The translations under genes were made by a program, and so were the position numbers. This document shows, piece after piece, positions 1 to 8,669 of a DNA stretch of 64,000 nt (positions are counted from its first letter, which is position 1; every line of letters begins with the position of its first letter). The DNA is from Serratia ureilytica (lineage in GTDB: Bacteria; Pseudomonadota; Gammaproteobacteria; Enterobacterales; Enterobacteriaceae). The stretch is from positions 124,001 through 188,000 of the forward strand of contig NZ_JABXOF010000006.1 in assembly GCF_013375155.1 (NCBI RefSeq), given 5' to 3'. The notes beneath the pieces were generated by a model, which searched no databases, was not told the origin of the DNA, and saw only the letters and a program-made list of their open reading frames with translations.

Positions 1-140
1 CCGTTGCATCCGGGCCGGGTTAGATGTTATTACAAGATATTACTGCTGCAGGGACGCCGCCGGGAAATAATCCCCGGCGCGTTTCGTGCTGCGATAAAAA
101 CGAAAAACGAACGTGGTCTCTTTCAATGGCGAGTGTAAAC

Positions 141-644
141 ATGACAACAGCAACCCCGGCGCGCCTGCTGGTGCGCCCCATCACGGCGGAAGACAATGCC
201 GCCATTGCTCACGTCATTCGCGAAGTCTCCGCCGAGCACGGCCTGACGGCGGATAAAGGCTATACCGTCTCCGATCCCAATCTGGACGCCCTGTATCAGC
301 TCTACAGCCTGCCGCGCAGCGCTTACTGGGTGATCGAGGTGGACGGCCAGGTCGCCGGCGGCGGCGGCATCGCGCCGCTGCAGGGCGGCGCAGACGATAT
401 TTGCGAATTGCAGAAGATGTATTTCCTGCCGGTATTGCGCGGCAAGGGATTGGCGAAACGCCTGGCGCTGCAGGCGCTGGATTTCGCCCGCCGGCACGGC
501 TTCCGCTGTTGTTACCTCGAGACCACCGCCAGCCTGACGCAGGCCGTTGCGCTGTACGAACACCTGGGTTTCGAACACATCGACCACGCGATGGGCGCCA
601 CCGGCCACGTCGATTGCGAAGTCACCATGCTGAAAACGCTGTAA
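141..644 (+). CDS. yjgM: GNAT family N-acetyltransferase, YjgM type
   Basis: The protein is a single-domain GNAT acetyltransferase that would move an acetyl group from acetyl-CoA to a small-molecule amine. The acetyl-CoA loop is visible as [11 protein letters not shown] near residue 100, followed by a [11 protein letters not shown]-terminal motif. The ATG at 141 gives 167 residues, the length I recall for E. coli YjgM, and the start of the family similarity ([10 protein letters not shown]) lies just after it. An in-frame ATG at 126 would add five residues, and neither start has a strong ribosome-binding site. The gene sits near argF, as yjgM does in E. coli. Family membership is secure; the substrate is not visible from sequence. 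Confidence 0.85.
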   Translation: MTTATPARLLVRPITAEDNAAIAHVIREVSAEHGLTADKGYTVSDPNLDALYQLYSLPRSAYWVIEVDGQVAGGGGIAPLQGGADDICELQKMYFLPVLRGKGLAKRLALQALDFARRHGFRCCYLETTASLTQAVALYEHLGFEHIDHAMGATGHVDCEVTMLKTL

Positions 645-784
645 CCGTCCCGTCTCTCCATCAGGGTGCAGCTTGCTGCGCCTTTTTATTAATATCGCAA
701 TCAATCAGTAAAACTCGCTATAACGCCGTTTTTCAAGCAGATAAACTGACGTTAAAAACCGCGATGTAAATTTAATGTGAAGTT

Positions 785-800
785 CGTTAATAAATTAACG
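785..800. promoter_or_regulatory. Perfect palindrome upstream of the GMC oxidoreductase gene (operator candidate)
   Basis: CGTTAAT and ATTAACG form 7-bp perfect arms separated by two bases, 69 bp before the oxidoreductase start, in an AT-rich part of the 224-bp gap between yjgM and that gene. This looks like the binding site of a dimeric regulator. No regulator gene is adjacent, so the cognate protein is unknown. The rest of the gap shows no gene. Confidence 0.35.
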
Positions 801-868
801 ATCGTAAATTGACCGCTTGCTCCCCCGCGCTACTCTGCCAGTATCCCAATCGCGCACGGAGAGCTGTC

Positions 869-2476
869 ATGTCGGAAAACACCTTTGATTACATTATCGT
901 CGGCGCCGGTTCCGCCGGCTGCGTGCTGGCGGCGCAGCTGATCCGCCGCACCCAGGCGCGGGTGCTGCTGCTGGAAGCCGGCGGCGACGACAATAACCTG
1001 TTTATCAAAATGCCGGCCGGCGTGGCCAAGATCATCGCCAAAAAGAGCTGGCCCTACGAAACGGAACCGGAACCGCACGCCAATAACCGCCGCATGCAGA
1101 TCGCGCAGGGCAAGGTGCTGGGCGGCAGCAGTTCGGTCAACGGCATGATCTACCTGCGCGGCCAGCCGCAAGATTACGACGACTGGGCCGAGCGCTATGG
1201 CTGCGCCGGCTGGAGCTACCGGGAGGTGCTGCCCTACTTCAAACGCGCCGAGGCCAACGAAAGCCTGTCCGACGACTACCACGGCGCCGACGGGCTGCTG
1301 CCGGTCAGCGAAAACCGCTACCGCCACCCGCTGAGCATGGCGTTTATCCGCGCCGGCCAGGAGTTGAACCTGCCCTATCGCAACGACTTCAACGGCGATA
1401 GCCAGCACGGCGTCGGTTTCTACCAAACCACCACCCGCAACGGCGAGCGCGCCAGCACCGCCCGCACCTATCTGAAGGCGGTGCGCGACGAACGGCGGCT
1501 GGTGGTGAAACTGAACGCCCTGGCGCACCGGCTGACCTTCGAGGGCAACGTCGCCACCGGCGTGGTTTACAGCCAGAACGGCGGCGCGGAAGTGACCGCG
1601 CGCGCCACCAAAGAGGTGATCGTCAGCGCCGGCGCGGTCGGTTCGCCGAAGCTGCTGATGCTGTCCGGCATCGGCCCGCGCGACCACCTGCAGCAGCTGG
1701 GCATCGAGGTGCGGGCGGATCTGCCGGTGGGCAAAAACTTCCACGACCATCTGCACATGTCGATCAACGTCAGCACCCGCGAGCCGATCAGCCTGTTCGG
1801 CGCCGATCGCGGCCTGCAGGCGCTGAGCCACGGCGCGCAGTGGCTGGCGTTTCGCAGCGGGGTGCTCTCGTCCAACGTGCTGGAAGGCGCCGCCTTCACC
1901 GACAGCCAGGGCGACGGCCGGCCGGACGTGCAGATCCACTTTCTGCCGCTGCTGGACAGCTGGGACGACGTGCCCGGCGAACCGCTGCCGAACATTCACG
2001 GCTTCACGCTCAAGGTCGGCTACCTGCAGCCGAAGGCGCGCGGCGAAGTGCTGTTGCGCAGCAGCAACCCGCGCGATCCGGTCAAGCTGCACGCCAACTA
2101 CCTCGGCCACCCGGACGATCTGGCCGGCAGCGTGCGCGCGGTGAAGTTCGGCCTGGGCTTCCTGCAAACCGCGGCGCTGAAGCCGCTGATCAAAGATCTG
2201 CTGATGCCGCAGCCGGAGTGGACGCGCGACGAAGCTCAGCTGGAAGCCTTCGTGCGCAACTTCTGCAAGACGGTGTATCACCCGGTGGGCAGCTGCCGCA
2301 TGGGGCCGTCGCCGCAGGACGCGGTGACCGATCCGCAGCTGCGGGTGCACGGTTTTGAACGGCTGCGGGTGATCGACTGCTCAGTGATGCCGCAGCTCAC
2401 CAGCGGCAATACCAATGCGCCGACCATTATGCTGGCGGAAAAGGCGGTGGATTTGTTGCTGGGCGCGCCGCAGTAA
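869..2476 (+). CDS. GMC family FAD-dependent oxidoreductase (choline/alcohol dehydrogenase-like)
   Basis: The protein is a flavoprotein that oxidises an alcohol or polyol. It begins with an FAD-binding dinucleotide fold (YIIVGAGSAGCVLA, residues about 7-20), has the GMC signature around GKVLGGSSSVNGMIYLRG (about residues 87-104) and ends with the active-site region HPVGSCRMG and TSGNTNAPTIMLAEKA. Length is 535 residues, normal for choline dehydrogenase-like GMC enzymes. ATG 869 follows GGAG at 858-861, and an upstream in-frame ATG at 809 adds only low-complexity sequence. There is no betB, betI or betT beside it, so calling it betA is not justified; the substrate is undetermined. The next gene is convergent. 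Confidence 0.9.
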   Translation: MSENTFDYIIVGAGSAGCVLAAQLIRRTQARVLLLEAGGDDNNLFIKMPAGVAKIIAKKSWPYETEPEPHANNRRMQIAQGKVLGGSSSVNGMIYLRGQPQDYDDWAERYGCAGWSYREVLPYFKRAEANESLSDDYHGADGLLPVSENRYRHPLSMAFIRAGQELNLPYRNDFNGDSQHGVGFYQTTTRNGERASTARTYLKAVRDERRLVVKLNALAHRLTFEGNVATGVVYSQNGGAEVTARATKEVIVSAGAVGSPKLLMLSGIGPRDHLQQLGIEVRADLPVGKNFHDHLHMSINVSTREPISLFGADRGLQALSHGAQWLAFRSGVLSSNVLEGAAFTDSQGDGRPDVQIHFLPLLDSWDDVPGEPLPNIHGFTLKVGYLQPKARGEVLLRSSNPRDPVKLHANYLGHPDDLAGSVRAVKFGLGFLQTAALKPLIKDLLMPQPEWTRDEAQLEAFVRNFCKTVYHPVGSCRMGPSPQDAVTDPQLRVHGFERLRVIDCSVMPQLTSGNTNAPTIMLAEKAVDLLLGAPQ

Positions 2477-2491
2477 GGACGCGCCTCAACG

Positions 2492-3256
2492 TCAGGCGGC
2501 GGCGGGCACGCCGCTGTGGAAACGCAGCTCGCTGTCCGGCGACAGGATCAGTTCAGCTTCGAGGCGGCCAAAATGCGCCACCCGTTCGCTGATGTCGCCG
2601 CCGGCGATCTGCTCGGCCAATGTCAGGTAGTCCTGATAGTGGCGCGCTTCGGATCGCAGCAGCGAGACGTAAAAGCGGTTCAGCTCATCGTCCAGGTGCG
2701 GCGCCAGTTTGGCGAAGCGCTCGCAGGATCGCGCTTCGATGTAGGCGCCGCAGATCAGTTTGTCGATCAGCGTCGCCGGATCGTGGGTGCGGATCTCGCG
2801 GATCATACCCTTGGCATAGCGGCTGGCGGTGATCTTACGATACGGGATCCCGCGCGCCTGCATGATCTCCAGCACCTGCGAGAAGTGATGCAGTTCTTCC
2901 TTGATCAGCAGCACCATGCGATCCGCCAGATCCTGGCCGTAGGCCGAGCCGTTTTTCGGCAGGATCTTGCGGGTGAACTGACCCTGACGGAACAATGTAT
3001 CGGGCGCGCCCTGCGCTTCGTGCAGAAACGCCTCGTAGGGCCGCAGCAGCGCCAACAGCGCGTCGCCGCTCTCTTTGTCCGCCACGTAGCGGCGGATCAG
3101 CCACATGCCGGTCTGCGCGGCTTTCAGCTCGCACACCAGGTGGTCGGTCAGCAACAGCTGCAGGTTTTCCGGACGGCGCGCGGCGTCGATCCAGGCGTCG
3201 GGAGTTTCACAGTGCAGGAAGCTTAAAATCGGGGCTAGCAGGGATTGGTATGTCAT
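2492..3256 (-). CDS. miaE: tRNA-(2-methylthio-N6-isopentenyl adenosine) hydroxylase MiaE
   Basis: MiaE is a nonheme diiron monooxygenase that hydroxylates ms2i6A37 in tRNAs to ms2io6A37, an oxygen-dependent last step. The 254-residue protein has the expected helical architecture with Glu/His iron ligands in ELKAAQT, KEELHHFSQ, EARSCERF and SEARHYQDY. Similarity begins at the first residues of this ATG (MTYQSLLAPILSFLHCETPDAW). The ribosome-binding site is weak. An ERIC element begins about 16 bp upstream, so the promoter must lie inside or beyond it, or the gene is read from rraB. In Salmonella the gene also lies close to argI. Confidence 0.93.
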   Translation of the reverse strand: MTYQSLLAPILSFLHCETPDAWIDAARRPENLQLLLTDHLVCELKAAQTGMWLIRRYVADKESGDALLALLRPYEAFLHEAQGAPDTLFRQGQFTRKILPKNGSAYGQDLADRMVLLIKEELHHFSQVLEIMQARGIPYRKITASRYAKGMIREIRTHDPATLIDKLICGAYIEARSCERFAKLAPHLDDELNRFYVSLLRSEARHYQDYLTLAEQIAGGDISERVAHFGRLEAELILSPDSELRFHSGVPAAA

Positions 3257-3271
3257 GGCGTCATTGCCCTA

Positions 3272-3391
3272 TGTATTTCAAGTTGCAGCTAGGCGGCCAG
3301 CTCACTCATCCCCAGGAGCTTACTCAGGTAAGTGACTGGGGTGAGAGAGTGCAGCCAACAACGCTGCAGCTTGAAAGACGACGGGGATATC
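3272..3391. repeat. ERIC element between rraB and miaE
   Basis: About 120 bp match the enterobacterial repetitive intergenic consensus. The central hairpin runs from CCCCAGGAGCTTACT to AAGTGACTGGGG, the sequence used for ERIC typing primers. Outer arms TTTCAAGTTGCAG and CTGCAGCTTGAAA are inverted copies. It fills most of the 180-bp gap between two co-directional genes and ends next to the miaE start. A second copy lies at 18421-18618. Confidence 0.92.
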
Positions 3392-3435
3392 AGGGGCCGG
3401 CGAGAGCCGGCCCACAGGCATTAATCGGAAAGGAA

Positions 3436-3861
3436 TTAGTGGCGTTTGCCGTCGTCGTCTTCGTCGATGTAGTCGCCGTCTTCGTCATCCTCACCGTCTT
3501 CACCGTTCGGATCTTCAAAGTAGGTGCCCCAGCCGTCGTAGTTGACGCCGCAGCGCTCCGCCAGCGCCACCAGCTGTTCTACCTGGGCGTCGATCAGCTC
3601 GGCGTTCAGGCCGACTTCGCTGATCACGTCGCAGCACATCACCAGCGAACCGTCTTCCACTTCCAGCTCTTCGGCGTCGGTCACTTCGTAGCCCAGCTTG
3701 AAGGCTTCAACGGCGGCCTGCTCCAGAACCTCAAATTTCTCGGCGGACAGATGGTGCTCGATGGTGTAGAGCGCGTCCGGATCGCTGCCGTCTTCCAGCA
3801 GCTCTTCGATGATCAGGCGGGTCTCTTCACGTTGTTCTTCCAGCAATTCGCGGTTTGCCAT
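3436..3861 (-). CDS. rraB: Ribonuclease E inhibitor RraB
   Basis: RraB binds RNase E in the cytoplasm and inhibits or remodels the degradosome. The 141-residue protein is strongly acidic, with a C-terminal run of Asp/Glu-rich sequence ([20 protein letters not shown]) and the conserved [11 protein letters not shown] segment, as in E. coli RraB (formerly YjgD). It is transcribed away from argF, the same arrangement as in E. coli. The two divergent genes share a 162-bp promoter region. Confidence 0.95.
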   Translation of the reverse strand: MANRELLEEQREETRLIIEELLEDGSDPDALYTIEHHLSAEKFEVLEQAAVEAFKLGYEVTDAEELEVEDGSLVMCCDVISEVGLNAELIDAQVEQLVALAERCGVNYDGWGTYFEDPNGEDGEDDEDGDYIDEDDDGKRH

Positions 3862-3957
3862 GCCTATATCCTCAAGTCAAATGGCCTTCATTCCTTCTAT
3901 TTTCACACACCGCCGACATTGCTTCCACGATAAACGTGAAAGATTTCCTCGCCGGGG

Positions 3958-4001
3958 TTGAAATTGAATATTCATACATATAAAGTGAATTTTAATTCAA
4001 T
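3958..4001 (+). promoter_or_regulatory. argF promoter with two tandem ARG boxes (ArgR operator)
   Basis: Two 18-bp ARG boxes lie at 3963-3980 and 3984-4001, separated by 3 bp, the standard ArgR hexamer spacing. The downstream box fits the consensus at every constrained position (core TGAATTTTAATTCA); the upstream box has one mismatch. A plausible sigma-70 promoter, TTGAAA at 3958 and TAAAGT at 3981 with a 17-bp spacer, is covered by the boxes, so arginine-bound ArgR would block RNA polymerase. Confidence 0.88.
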
Positions 4002-4023
4002 TGAGCAATCGGGGAATCGGACT

Positions 4024-5043
4024 ATGAGCACCGGCAATACGTTCTACCAACGTCACTTTCTGAGGTTAATGGATTTCACCCCCGCCGAGCTGCAGGCGCT
4101 GCTGCAGCTTTCGGCCGATCTGAAGCAGGCCAAGAAGCAGGGGCAGGAACAGCGCCGGCTGCAGGGCAAAAACATTGCGCTCATCTTCGAAAAAGACTCA
4201 ACCCGCACGCGATGCTCTTTCGAAGTTGCCGCATTCGATCAGGGCGCGCAGGTCACGTACCTCGGCCCGAGCGGCAGCCAGATCGGCCATAAAGAGTCGA
4301 TGAAAGACACCGCCCGGGTGCTGGGCCGCCTGTACGACGGTATTCAGTACCGCGGCTACGGCCAGGCGCTGGTGGAAACCCTGGCGCAGCACGCCGGCGT
4401 GCCGGTGTGGAACGGCCTGACCGACGAGTTCCACCCTACCCAATTGCTGGCGGATCTGCTCACCGTGCAGGAACACCTGCCGGGCAAGGCGCTGAACGAA
4501 GTGAAGCTGGCGTACGTCGGCGACGCGCGCAACAACATGGGCAACACGCTGCTGGAAGCCGCCGCGCTGGCGGGCATGGATCTGCGGCTGGTGGCGCCGA
4601 AGGCCTGTTGGCCACAGCCGGAGCTGGTGGCCGAATGCCAGGCGCTGGCGCAGCAAACCGGCGCGAAACTCACCCTGACCGAAGACATCGCCGAAGGGGT
4701 GCAAGACGCCGATTTCCTCTACACCGACGTGTGGGTGTCGATGGGCGAACCGAAAGAGACCTGGCAGGAGCGTATCGCGCTGCTGCGGCCGTATCAGGTC
4801 AACATGGCGATGCTGAAACTGACCGGCAACCCGAACGTGAAGTTCCTGCACTGCCTGCCGGCGTTCCACGACGATCAAACCACGCTCGGCAAGCAGATGG
4901 CGCAGCAGTACGATCTGCACGGCGGCATGGAAGTGACCGACGAGGTGTTCGAGTCGGCGCACAGCGTGGTGTTCGATCAGGCGGAAAACCGGCTGCATAC
5001 CATCAAGGCGGTGCTGGTCGCCACGCTGAGCGCAACGCTCTGA
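4024..5043 (+). CDS. argF: Ornithine carbamoyltransferase
   Basis: The enzyme condenses ornithine and carbamoyl phosphate to citrulline in arginine synthesis. The carbamoyl-phosphate loop STRTR is at about residues 59-63, the ornithine/active-site loop HCLPAFHD near 275, and length is 339 residues, normal for the catalytic trimer subunit. ATG 4024 is preceded by GGGG at 4011 and matches the family N-terminus; an earlier ATG at 3958 would place coding sequence over the operator. By position beside rraB and yjgM this is the argI copy of E. coli K-12. The ARG boxes upstream indicate arginine repression. Confidence 0.96.
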   Translation: MSTGNTFYQRHFLRLMDFTPAELQALLQLSADLKQAKKQGQEQRRLQGKNIALIFEKDSTRTRCSFEVAAFDQGAQVTYLGPSGSQIGHKESMKDTARVLGRLYDGIQYRGYGQALVETLAQHAGVPVWNGLTDEFHPTQLLADLLTVQEHLPGKALNEVKLAYVGDARNNMGNTLLEAAALAGMDLRLVAPKACWPQPELVAECQALAQQTGAKLTLTEDIAEGVQDADFLYTDVWVSMGEPKETWQERIALLRPYQVNMAMLKLTGNPNVKFLHCLPAFHDDQTTLGKQMAQQYDLHGGMEVTDEVFESAHSVVFDQAENRLHTIKAVLVATLSATL

Positions 5044-5056
5044 CACGCCTCTCCCT

Positions 5057-5083
5057 CCGCCCTGGCGCCCCCGGCCAGGGCGG
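5057..5083 (+). terminator. GC-rich hairpin after argF
   Basis: CCGCCCTGGC (5057-5066) pairs perfectly with GCCAGGGCGG (5074-5083), giving a 10-bp stem 14 bp after the argF stop. No uninterrupted T-run follows, so it may act as a transcript end stabiliser as well as a terminator. A second small hairpin (GCCGC/GCGGC, about 5206-5218) lies just before the next gene. Confidence 0.5.
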
Positions 5084-5239
5084 CTAATATATTCCTGGAA
5101 TATCAAATAGCGCATTGGCCTTTGCCCGCCGCGGACAAAGGTTCTACCGTGACAGGCCGACGGCGCCCGCGCCGTAAAAACCAACGATAACAAACCGTTC
5201 TCAGCGCCGCCTTGCGGCGCCTTCAGGGGATACACACCG

Positions 5240-6808
5240 ATGAAAACCAAACTCTTGCCGCTGTTCCTGCTCGCCGCCCTGCCCGCCGCCGCGTTAGCCG
5301 CCACGCCGCCGAATACGCTGGTGGTGGTGCAATCGCTGGATGACATCGTCAGCCTCGATCCGGCGGAAGCCAACGAACTCTCCAGCATCCAGACGGTGCC
5401 CAGCCTGTACCAGCGCTTGATACAGGCGGATCGCGACGATCCGGCCAAGGTGGCACCGGTGCTGGCAGAAAGCTGGCAGAGCGATGCGGCGGCCAAAACG
5501 CTGACGGTAAAACTACGGCCGCAGGCGGCGTTCGCCTCCGGCAACCCGCTGACCGCCGACGACGTGATCTTCTCCTACAGCCGCGCGGTGAAAATGAACA
5601 AGTCGCCGGCGTTCATCCTCAACGTGCTCGGCTGGCAGCCGGACAACATCGACGCGCAGCTGAAGAAGATCAACGACCATACCGTGCAGCTGCGCTGGAC
5701 GGCGGACGTCAGCCCGGCGGTGGCGCTGAATATCCTCTCGACGCCGATCGCCTCGATCGTCGACAGCAAAGCGGCGCTGGCCAACGTTAAAGACGGCGAC
5801 TTCGGCAACGCCTGGCTGAAAATGCACTCCGCCGGCAGCGGCCCGTTCAAGATGCGCGTCTATCAGCCGCATCAGGCGATCGTGCTGGACGCCAACCTCA
5901 CGACGCCGGGCGACAAGCCGCAGCTGAAAAACATCATCATCAAGAACGTGCCGGATCCGGCCACCCGCCGCCTGCTGGTCCAGCAGGGCGACGCCGATAT
6001 CGCCCGCGAACTGGGCGCCGACCAGACCGACACGCTGAAGAACCAGCCGGGGGTTAAGGTGCTGGAGATCCCGTCCGCCGAGCAAAACTACCTGGTATTC
6101 AACACCGGCAACGGCGCCAATCCGCTGCTGAACAACCCGGCCTTCTGGGAGGCAGCGCGCTATCTGGTGGATTATCAGGGCATCACCCAGGATCTGCTGA
6201 AGGGCCAATACTTCGTGCATCAGAGCTTCCTGCCGGTCGGGCTGCCGGGCGCGCTGGAGACCAACCCGTTCCGCTACGATCCGGCCAAGGCGAAAGCCAT
6301 TCTGGCCAAGGCGGGCATCACCCACGCCGCCTTTACGCTGGACGTAGAGAACAAACCGCCGTTCATCACCATCGCGCAGGCGCTGCAGGGCAGCTTCGCC
6401 GCCGCCGGCGTGAAGGTCGAGCTGCTGCCGGCCGCGGGCAGCCAGGTTTACTCCCGCGTGCGCGCCAGGCAGCATCAGGCGGCAATCCGCCTGTGGATCC
6501 CGGATTATTTCGACGCCCACTCCAACGCCAGCGCCTTTGCCTACAACGACGGCAAGAGCAGCACGGTGGCCGGGCTGAACGGCTGGCAGATCCCGCAGTT
6601 GAATAAGCAGACGCTGGCGGCACTGGCCGAAGCCGATCCGGCCAAGCGCCGCGAGCTGTACACCGCCATGCAGCAGGAGCTGCAGCGCAGTTCGCCGTAC
6701 GTGTTTATCGATCAGGCCAAAACCGAAGTGGTGCTGCGCGACAACGTCAAAGGCTACCAGCAGGGGCTGAACGCCGACATGGTCTACTACGATCGCGTCA
6801 GCAAATAG
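5240..6808 (+). CDS. ABC transporter periplasmic substrate-binding protein, family 5 (peptide type)
   Basis: This is a periplasmic solute-binding protein of the SBP_bac_5 family, which carries oligopeptides, dipeptides or nickel to an ABC importer. A Sec signal peptide occupies about residues 1-20 (MKTKLLPLFLLAALPAAALA). The family signature is recognisable around AESWQSD and LTADDVIFSYSRAV. Length is 522 residues. ATG 5240 follows GGGGA with a rather long gap. No permease or ATPase gene is adjacent; the next gene is the pyr leader with its own promoter. It is therefore an orphan binding protein that must use a transporter encoded elsewhere. The ligand cannot be predicted. Confidence 0.88.
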   Translation: MKTKLLPLFLLAALPAAALAATPPNTLVVVQSLDDIVSLDPAEANELSSIQTVPSLYQRLIQADRDDPAKVAPVLAESWQSDAAAKTLTVKLRPQAAFASGNPLTADDVIFSYSRAVKMNKSPAFILNVLGWQPDNIDAQLKKINDHTVQLRWTADVSPAVALNILSTPIASIVDSKAALANVKDGDFGNAWLKMHSAGSGPFKMRVYQPHQAIVLDANLTTPGDKPQLKNIIIKNVPDPATRRLLVQQGDADIARELGADQTDTLKNQPGVKVLEIPSAEQNYLVFNTGNGANPLLNNPAFWEAARYLVDYQGITQDLLKGQYFVHQSFLPVGLPGALETNPFRYDPAKAKAILAKAGITHAAFTLDVENKPPFITIAQALQGSFAAAGVKVELLPAAGSQVYSRVRARQHQAAIRLWIPDYFDAHSNASAFAYNDGKSSTVAGLNGWQIPQLNKQTLAALAEADPAKRRELYTAMQQELQRSSPYVFIDQAKTEVVLRDNVKGYQQGLNADMVYYDRVSK

Positions 6809-6869
6809 CCCGCAGGCGGCCATCGCCGGCCAATCGATTGCGGGGCGGCAAAAAACGGCGTTTTAACGC

Positions 6870-6897
6870 TTGCAGTGGCGAAAAGCGCGAGTATAAT
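6870..6897 (+). promoter_or_regulatory. pyrL-pyrB-pyrI promoter
   Basis: TTGCAG at 6870-6875 and a perfect TATAAT at 6892-6897 are spaced 16 bp apart. Transcription would start near 6904, about 19 nt before the leader peptide start, as in enteric pyrBI operons. Confidence 0.8.
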
Positions 6898-6922
6898 GCG
6901 CCACAATTTGCCAGGAGAAAGC

Positions 6923-7036
6923 ATGAAAAACGACGTTTGTTTTGTTAGCCGCAATCGACAAAACCGACTGCCTATCGGCGGCCAGCTGCCGTTGTTTCTC
7001 CTGTTGCTAAACCGATCGTTTCAAGCCCCTCATTGA
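6923..7036 (+). CDS. pyrL: pyrBI operon leader peptide
   Basis: A 37-codon reading frame with an AGGAGA ribosome-binding site (6913-6918) begins 26 bp after the promoter -10 hexamer and ends inside an intrinsic attenuator. It starts [10 protein letters not shown] and ends RSFQAPH. Its sequence hardly resembles E. coli PyrL, but its architecture is the same: T-rich pause sequence in the first codons (6936-6946), and a stop codon within the attenuator loop. In this mechanism low UTP makes polymerase pause on the U-rich stretch, so that the coupled ribosome prevents the attenuator from forming. The peptide itself probably has no function. Confidence 0.85.
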
Positions 7037-7049
7037 GGGGCTTTTTTTT
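7023..7049 (+). terminator. pyrBI UTP-sensitive attenuator
   Basis: AAGCCCCT pairs with AGGGGCTT and is followed by eight T residues (7042-7049), a textbook Rho-independent terminator. The pyrL stop codon TGA at 7034-7036 lies in the loop/descending arm, so a ribosome translating to the end of pyrL would melt it and allow reading into pyrB. Confidence 0.93.
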
Positions 7050-7097
7050 GCCTTAAAAAGTCCCGCGCCACGGGCACGCGTCGAGGAGGAGTGAAAA

Positions 7098-8033
7098 ATG
7101 GCCAACCCGCTGTATCACAAACACATCATCTCTATTAACGATCTCAGCCGCGAGGATCTGGAGCTGGTGCTGCGCACCGCCGCCGGTCTGAAAGCCAACC
7201 CGCAGCCGGAACTGTTGAAACACAAGGTGATCGCCAGCTGCTTCTTTGAAGCCTCGACCCGTACCCGCCTGTCGTTCGAAACCTCGATGCACCGCCTCGG
7301 CGCCTCGGTGGTCGGTTTCGCCGACGGCAGCAACACCTCGCTCGGCAAAAAAGGCGAAACCCTGGCCGACACCATCTCGGTGATCAGCACCTACGTGGAC
7401 GCCATCGTGATGCGCCATCCGCAGGAAGGCGCGGCGCGCATGGCCTCGGAGTTCTCCGGCAACGTGCCGGTGCTCAACGCCGGCGACGGCGCCAACCAGC
7501 ACCCGACCCAGACCCTGCTGGATCTGTTCACCATCCAGGAAACCCAGGGCCGCCTGAACAACCTCAGCATCGCCATGGTCGGCGACCTGAAGTACGGCCG
7601 CACCGTGCACTCGCTCACCCAGGCGCTGGCCAAATTCGAAGGCAACCGCTTCTACTTCATCGCCCCGGACGCGCTGGCGATGCCGGCCTACATCCTGAAA
7701 ATGCTGGAAGAGAAAGGCATCGAGTACAGCCTGCACGGCAGCATTGAAGAAGTGGTGCCGGAGCTGGATATTCTCTACATGACCCGGGTGCAGAAAGAGC
7801 GCCTCGATCCGTCCGAGTACGCCAACGTGAAGGCGCAGTTCGTGCTGCGCGCCGCGGATCTGGCCGGCGCGCGCGCCAACCTCAAGGTGCTGCACCCGCT
7901 GCCGCGCATCGACGAGATCGCCACCGACGTGGATAAAACGCCGCACGCTTACTACTTCCAGCAGGCGGGCAACGGCATCTTCGCCCGTCAGGCGCTGCTG
8001 GCGCTGGTGCTCAACGCAGATTTGGCTCTTTAA
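7098..8033 (+). CDS. pyrB: Aspartate carbamoyltransferase catalytic subunit
   Basis: PyrB catalyses the first committed step of pyrimidine synthesis, joining carbamoyl phosphate and aspartate. The carbamoyl-phosphate motif STRTR is at about residues 53-57 within [12 protein letters not shown], and [12 protein letters not shown] and HPLPRIDEI are present. Length is 311 residues. A strong GAGGAGGAG ribosome-binding site precedes ATG 7098. It is followed 12 bp later by pyrI, whose product forms the regulatory dimer of the dodecameric enzyme. Expression is set by the attenuator upstream. Confidence 0.97.
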   Translation: MANPLYHKHIISINDLSREDLELVLRTAAGLKANPQPELLKHKVIASCFFEASTRTRLSFETSMHRLGASVVGFADGSNTSLGKKGETLADTISVISTYVDAIVMRHPQEGAARMASEFSGNVPVLNAGDGANQHPTQTLLDLFTIQETQGRLNNLSIAMVGDLKYGRTVHSLTQALAKFEGNRFYFIAPDALAMPAYILKMLEEKGIEYSLHGSIEEVVPELDILYMTRVQKERLDPSEYANVKAQFVLRAADLAGARANLKVLHPLPRIDEIATDVDKTPHAYYFQQAGNGIFARQALLALVLNADLAL

Positions 8034-8045
8034 GGGGGAACCGCC

Positions 8046-8510
8046 ATGACTCACGACAATAAACTGCAGGTTGAAGCGATCAAATGCGGCACGGTGATCG
8101 ACCACATTCCGGCGCAGATTGGTTTCAAACTGCTGACGCTGTTCAAGCTGACCGCCACCGACCAGCGCATCACCATCGGCCTGAACCTGCCCTCCAACGA
8201 GCTGGGCCGCAAGGATCTGATCAAGATCGAGAACACCTTCCTGACCGAGCAGCAGGCCAACCAGTTGGCGATGTACGCGCCGAAGGCCACGGTAAACCGC
8301 ATCGACAACTATGAAGTGGTGCGCAAGCTGACCCTCAGCCTGCCGGACCACATCGACGGCGTGCTGACCTGCCCGAACGGCAACTGCATCAGCCGCAGCG
8401 AGCCGGTGGCGTCGAGCTTCAGCGTCAAATCGCGCGACGGTGAAGTACACCTGAAGTGCCGCTACTGCGAAAAAGAGTTCGAGCATCAGGTGGTGCTGCA
8501 GGCGGACTAA
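8046..8510 (+). CDS. pyrI: Aspartate carbamoyltransferase regulatory subunit
   Basis: PyrI binds CTP/ATP and transmits allosteric control to PyrB. The C-terminal zinc domain is evident from the four cysteines in [10 protein letters not shown] and [10 protein letters not shown]. The N-terminal nucleotide-binding half contains [23 protein letters not shown]. Length is 154 residues, with GGGGGAA as ribosome-binding site. It is the last gene of the pyr operon; inverted repeats CCGGC/GCCGG and CCGGGAG/CTCCCGG follow at about 8513-8552 and may terminate it. Confidence 0.97.
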   Translation: MTHDNKLQVEAIKCGTVIDHIPAQIGFKLLTLFKLTATDQRITIGLNLPSNELGRKDLIKIENTFLTEQQANQLAMYAPKATVNRIDNYEVVRKLTLSLPDHIDGVLTCPNGNCISRSEPVASSFSVKSRDGEVHLKCRYCEKEFEHQVVLQAD

Positions 8511-8560
8511 TCCCGGCATGGGCGCCGGGAGATGGCGCTGTTATTCTCCCGGTGACGCCC

Positions 8561-8566
8561 TATAAT
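8561..8566 (+). promoter_or_regulatory. Candidate ridA promoter (-10 TATAAT)
   Basis: A perfect TATAAT lies about 100 bp upstream of ridA, just after the inverted repeat that follows pyrI. The -35 region at the right distance is poor (near CTGTTA, 8538-8543), so an activator or an extended -10 may be needed. Confidence 0.45.
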
Positions 8567-8669
8567 GGGTCCTCTGAAAATCACTCTACCCACGTTGCTA
8601 CCCACCGAATTTTACGCTGCGGCCGACCGCGCGGCGGCGTGAAAGACAACGGGTTTATCAGGAGAAAAC

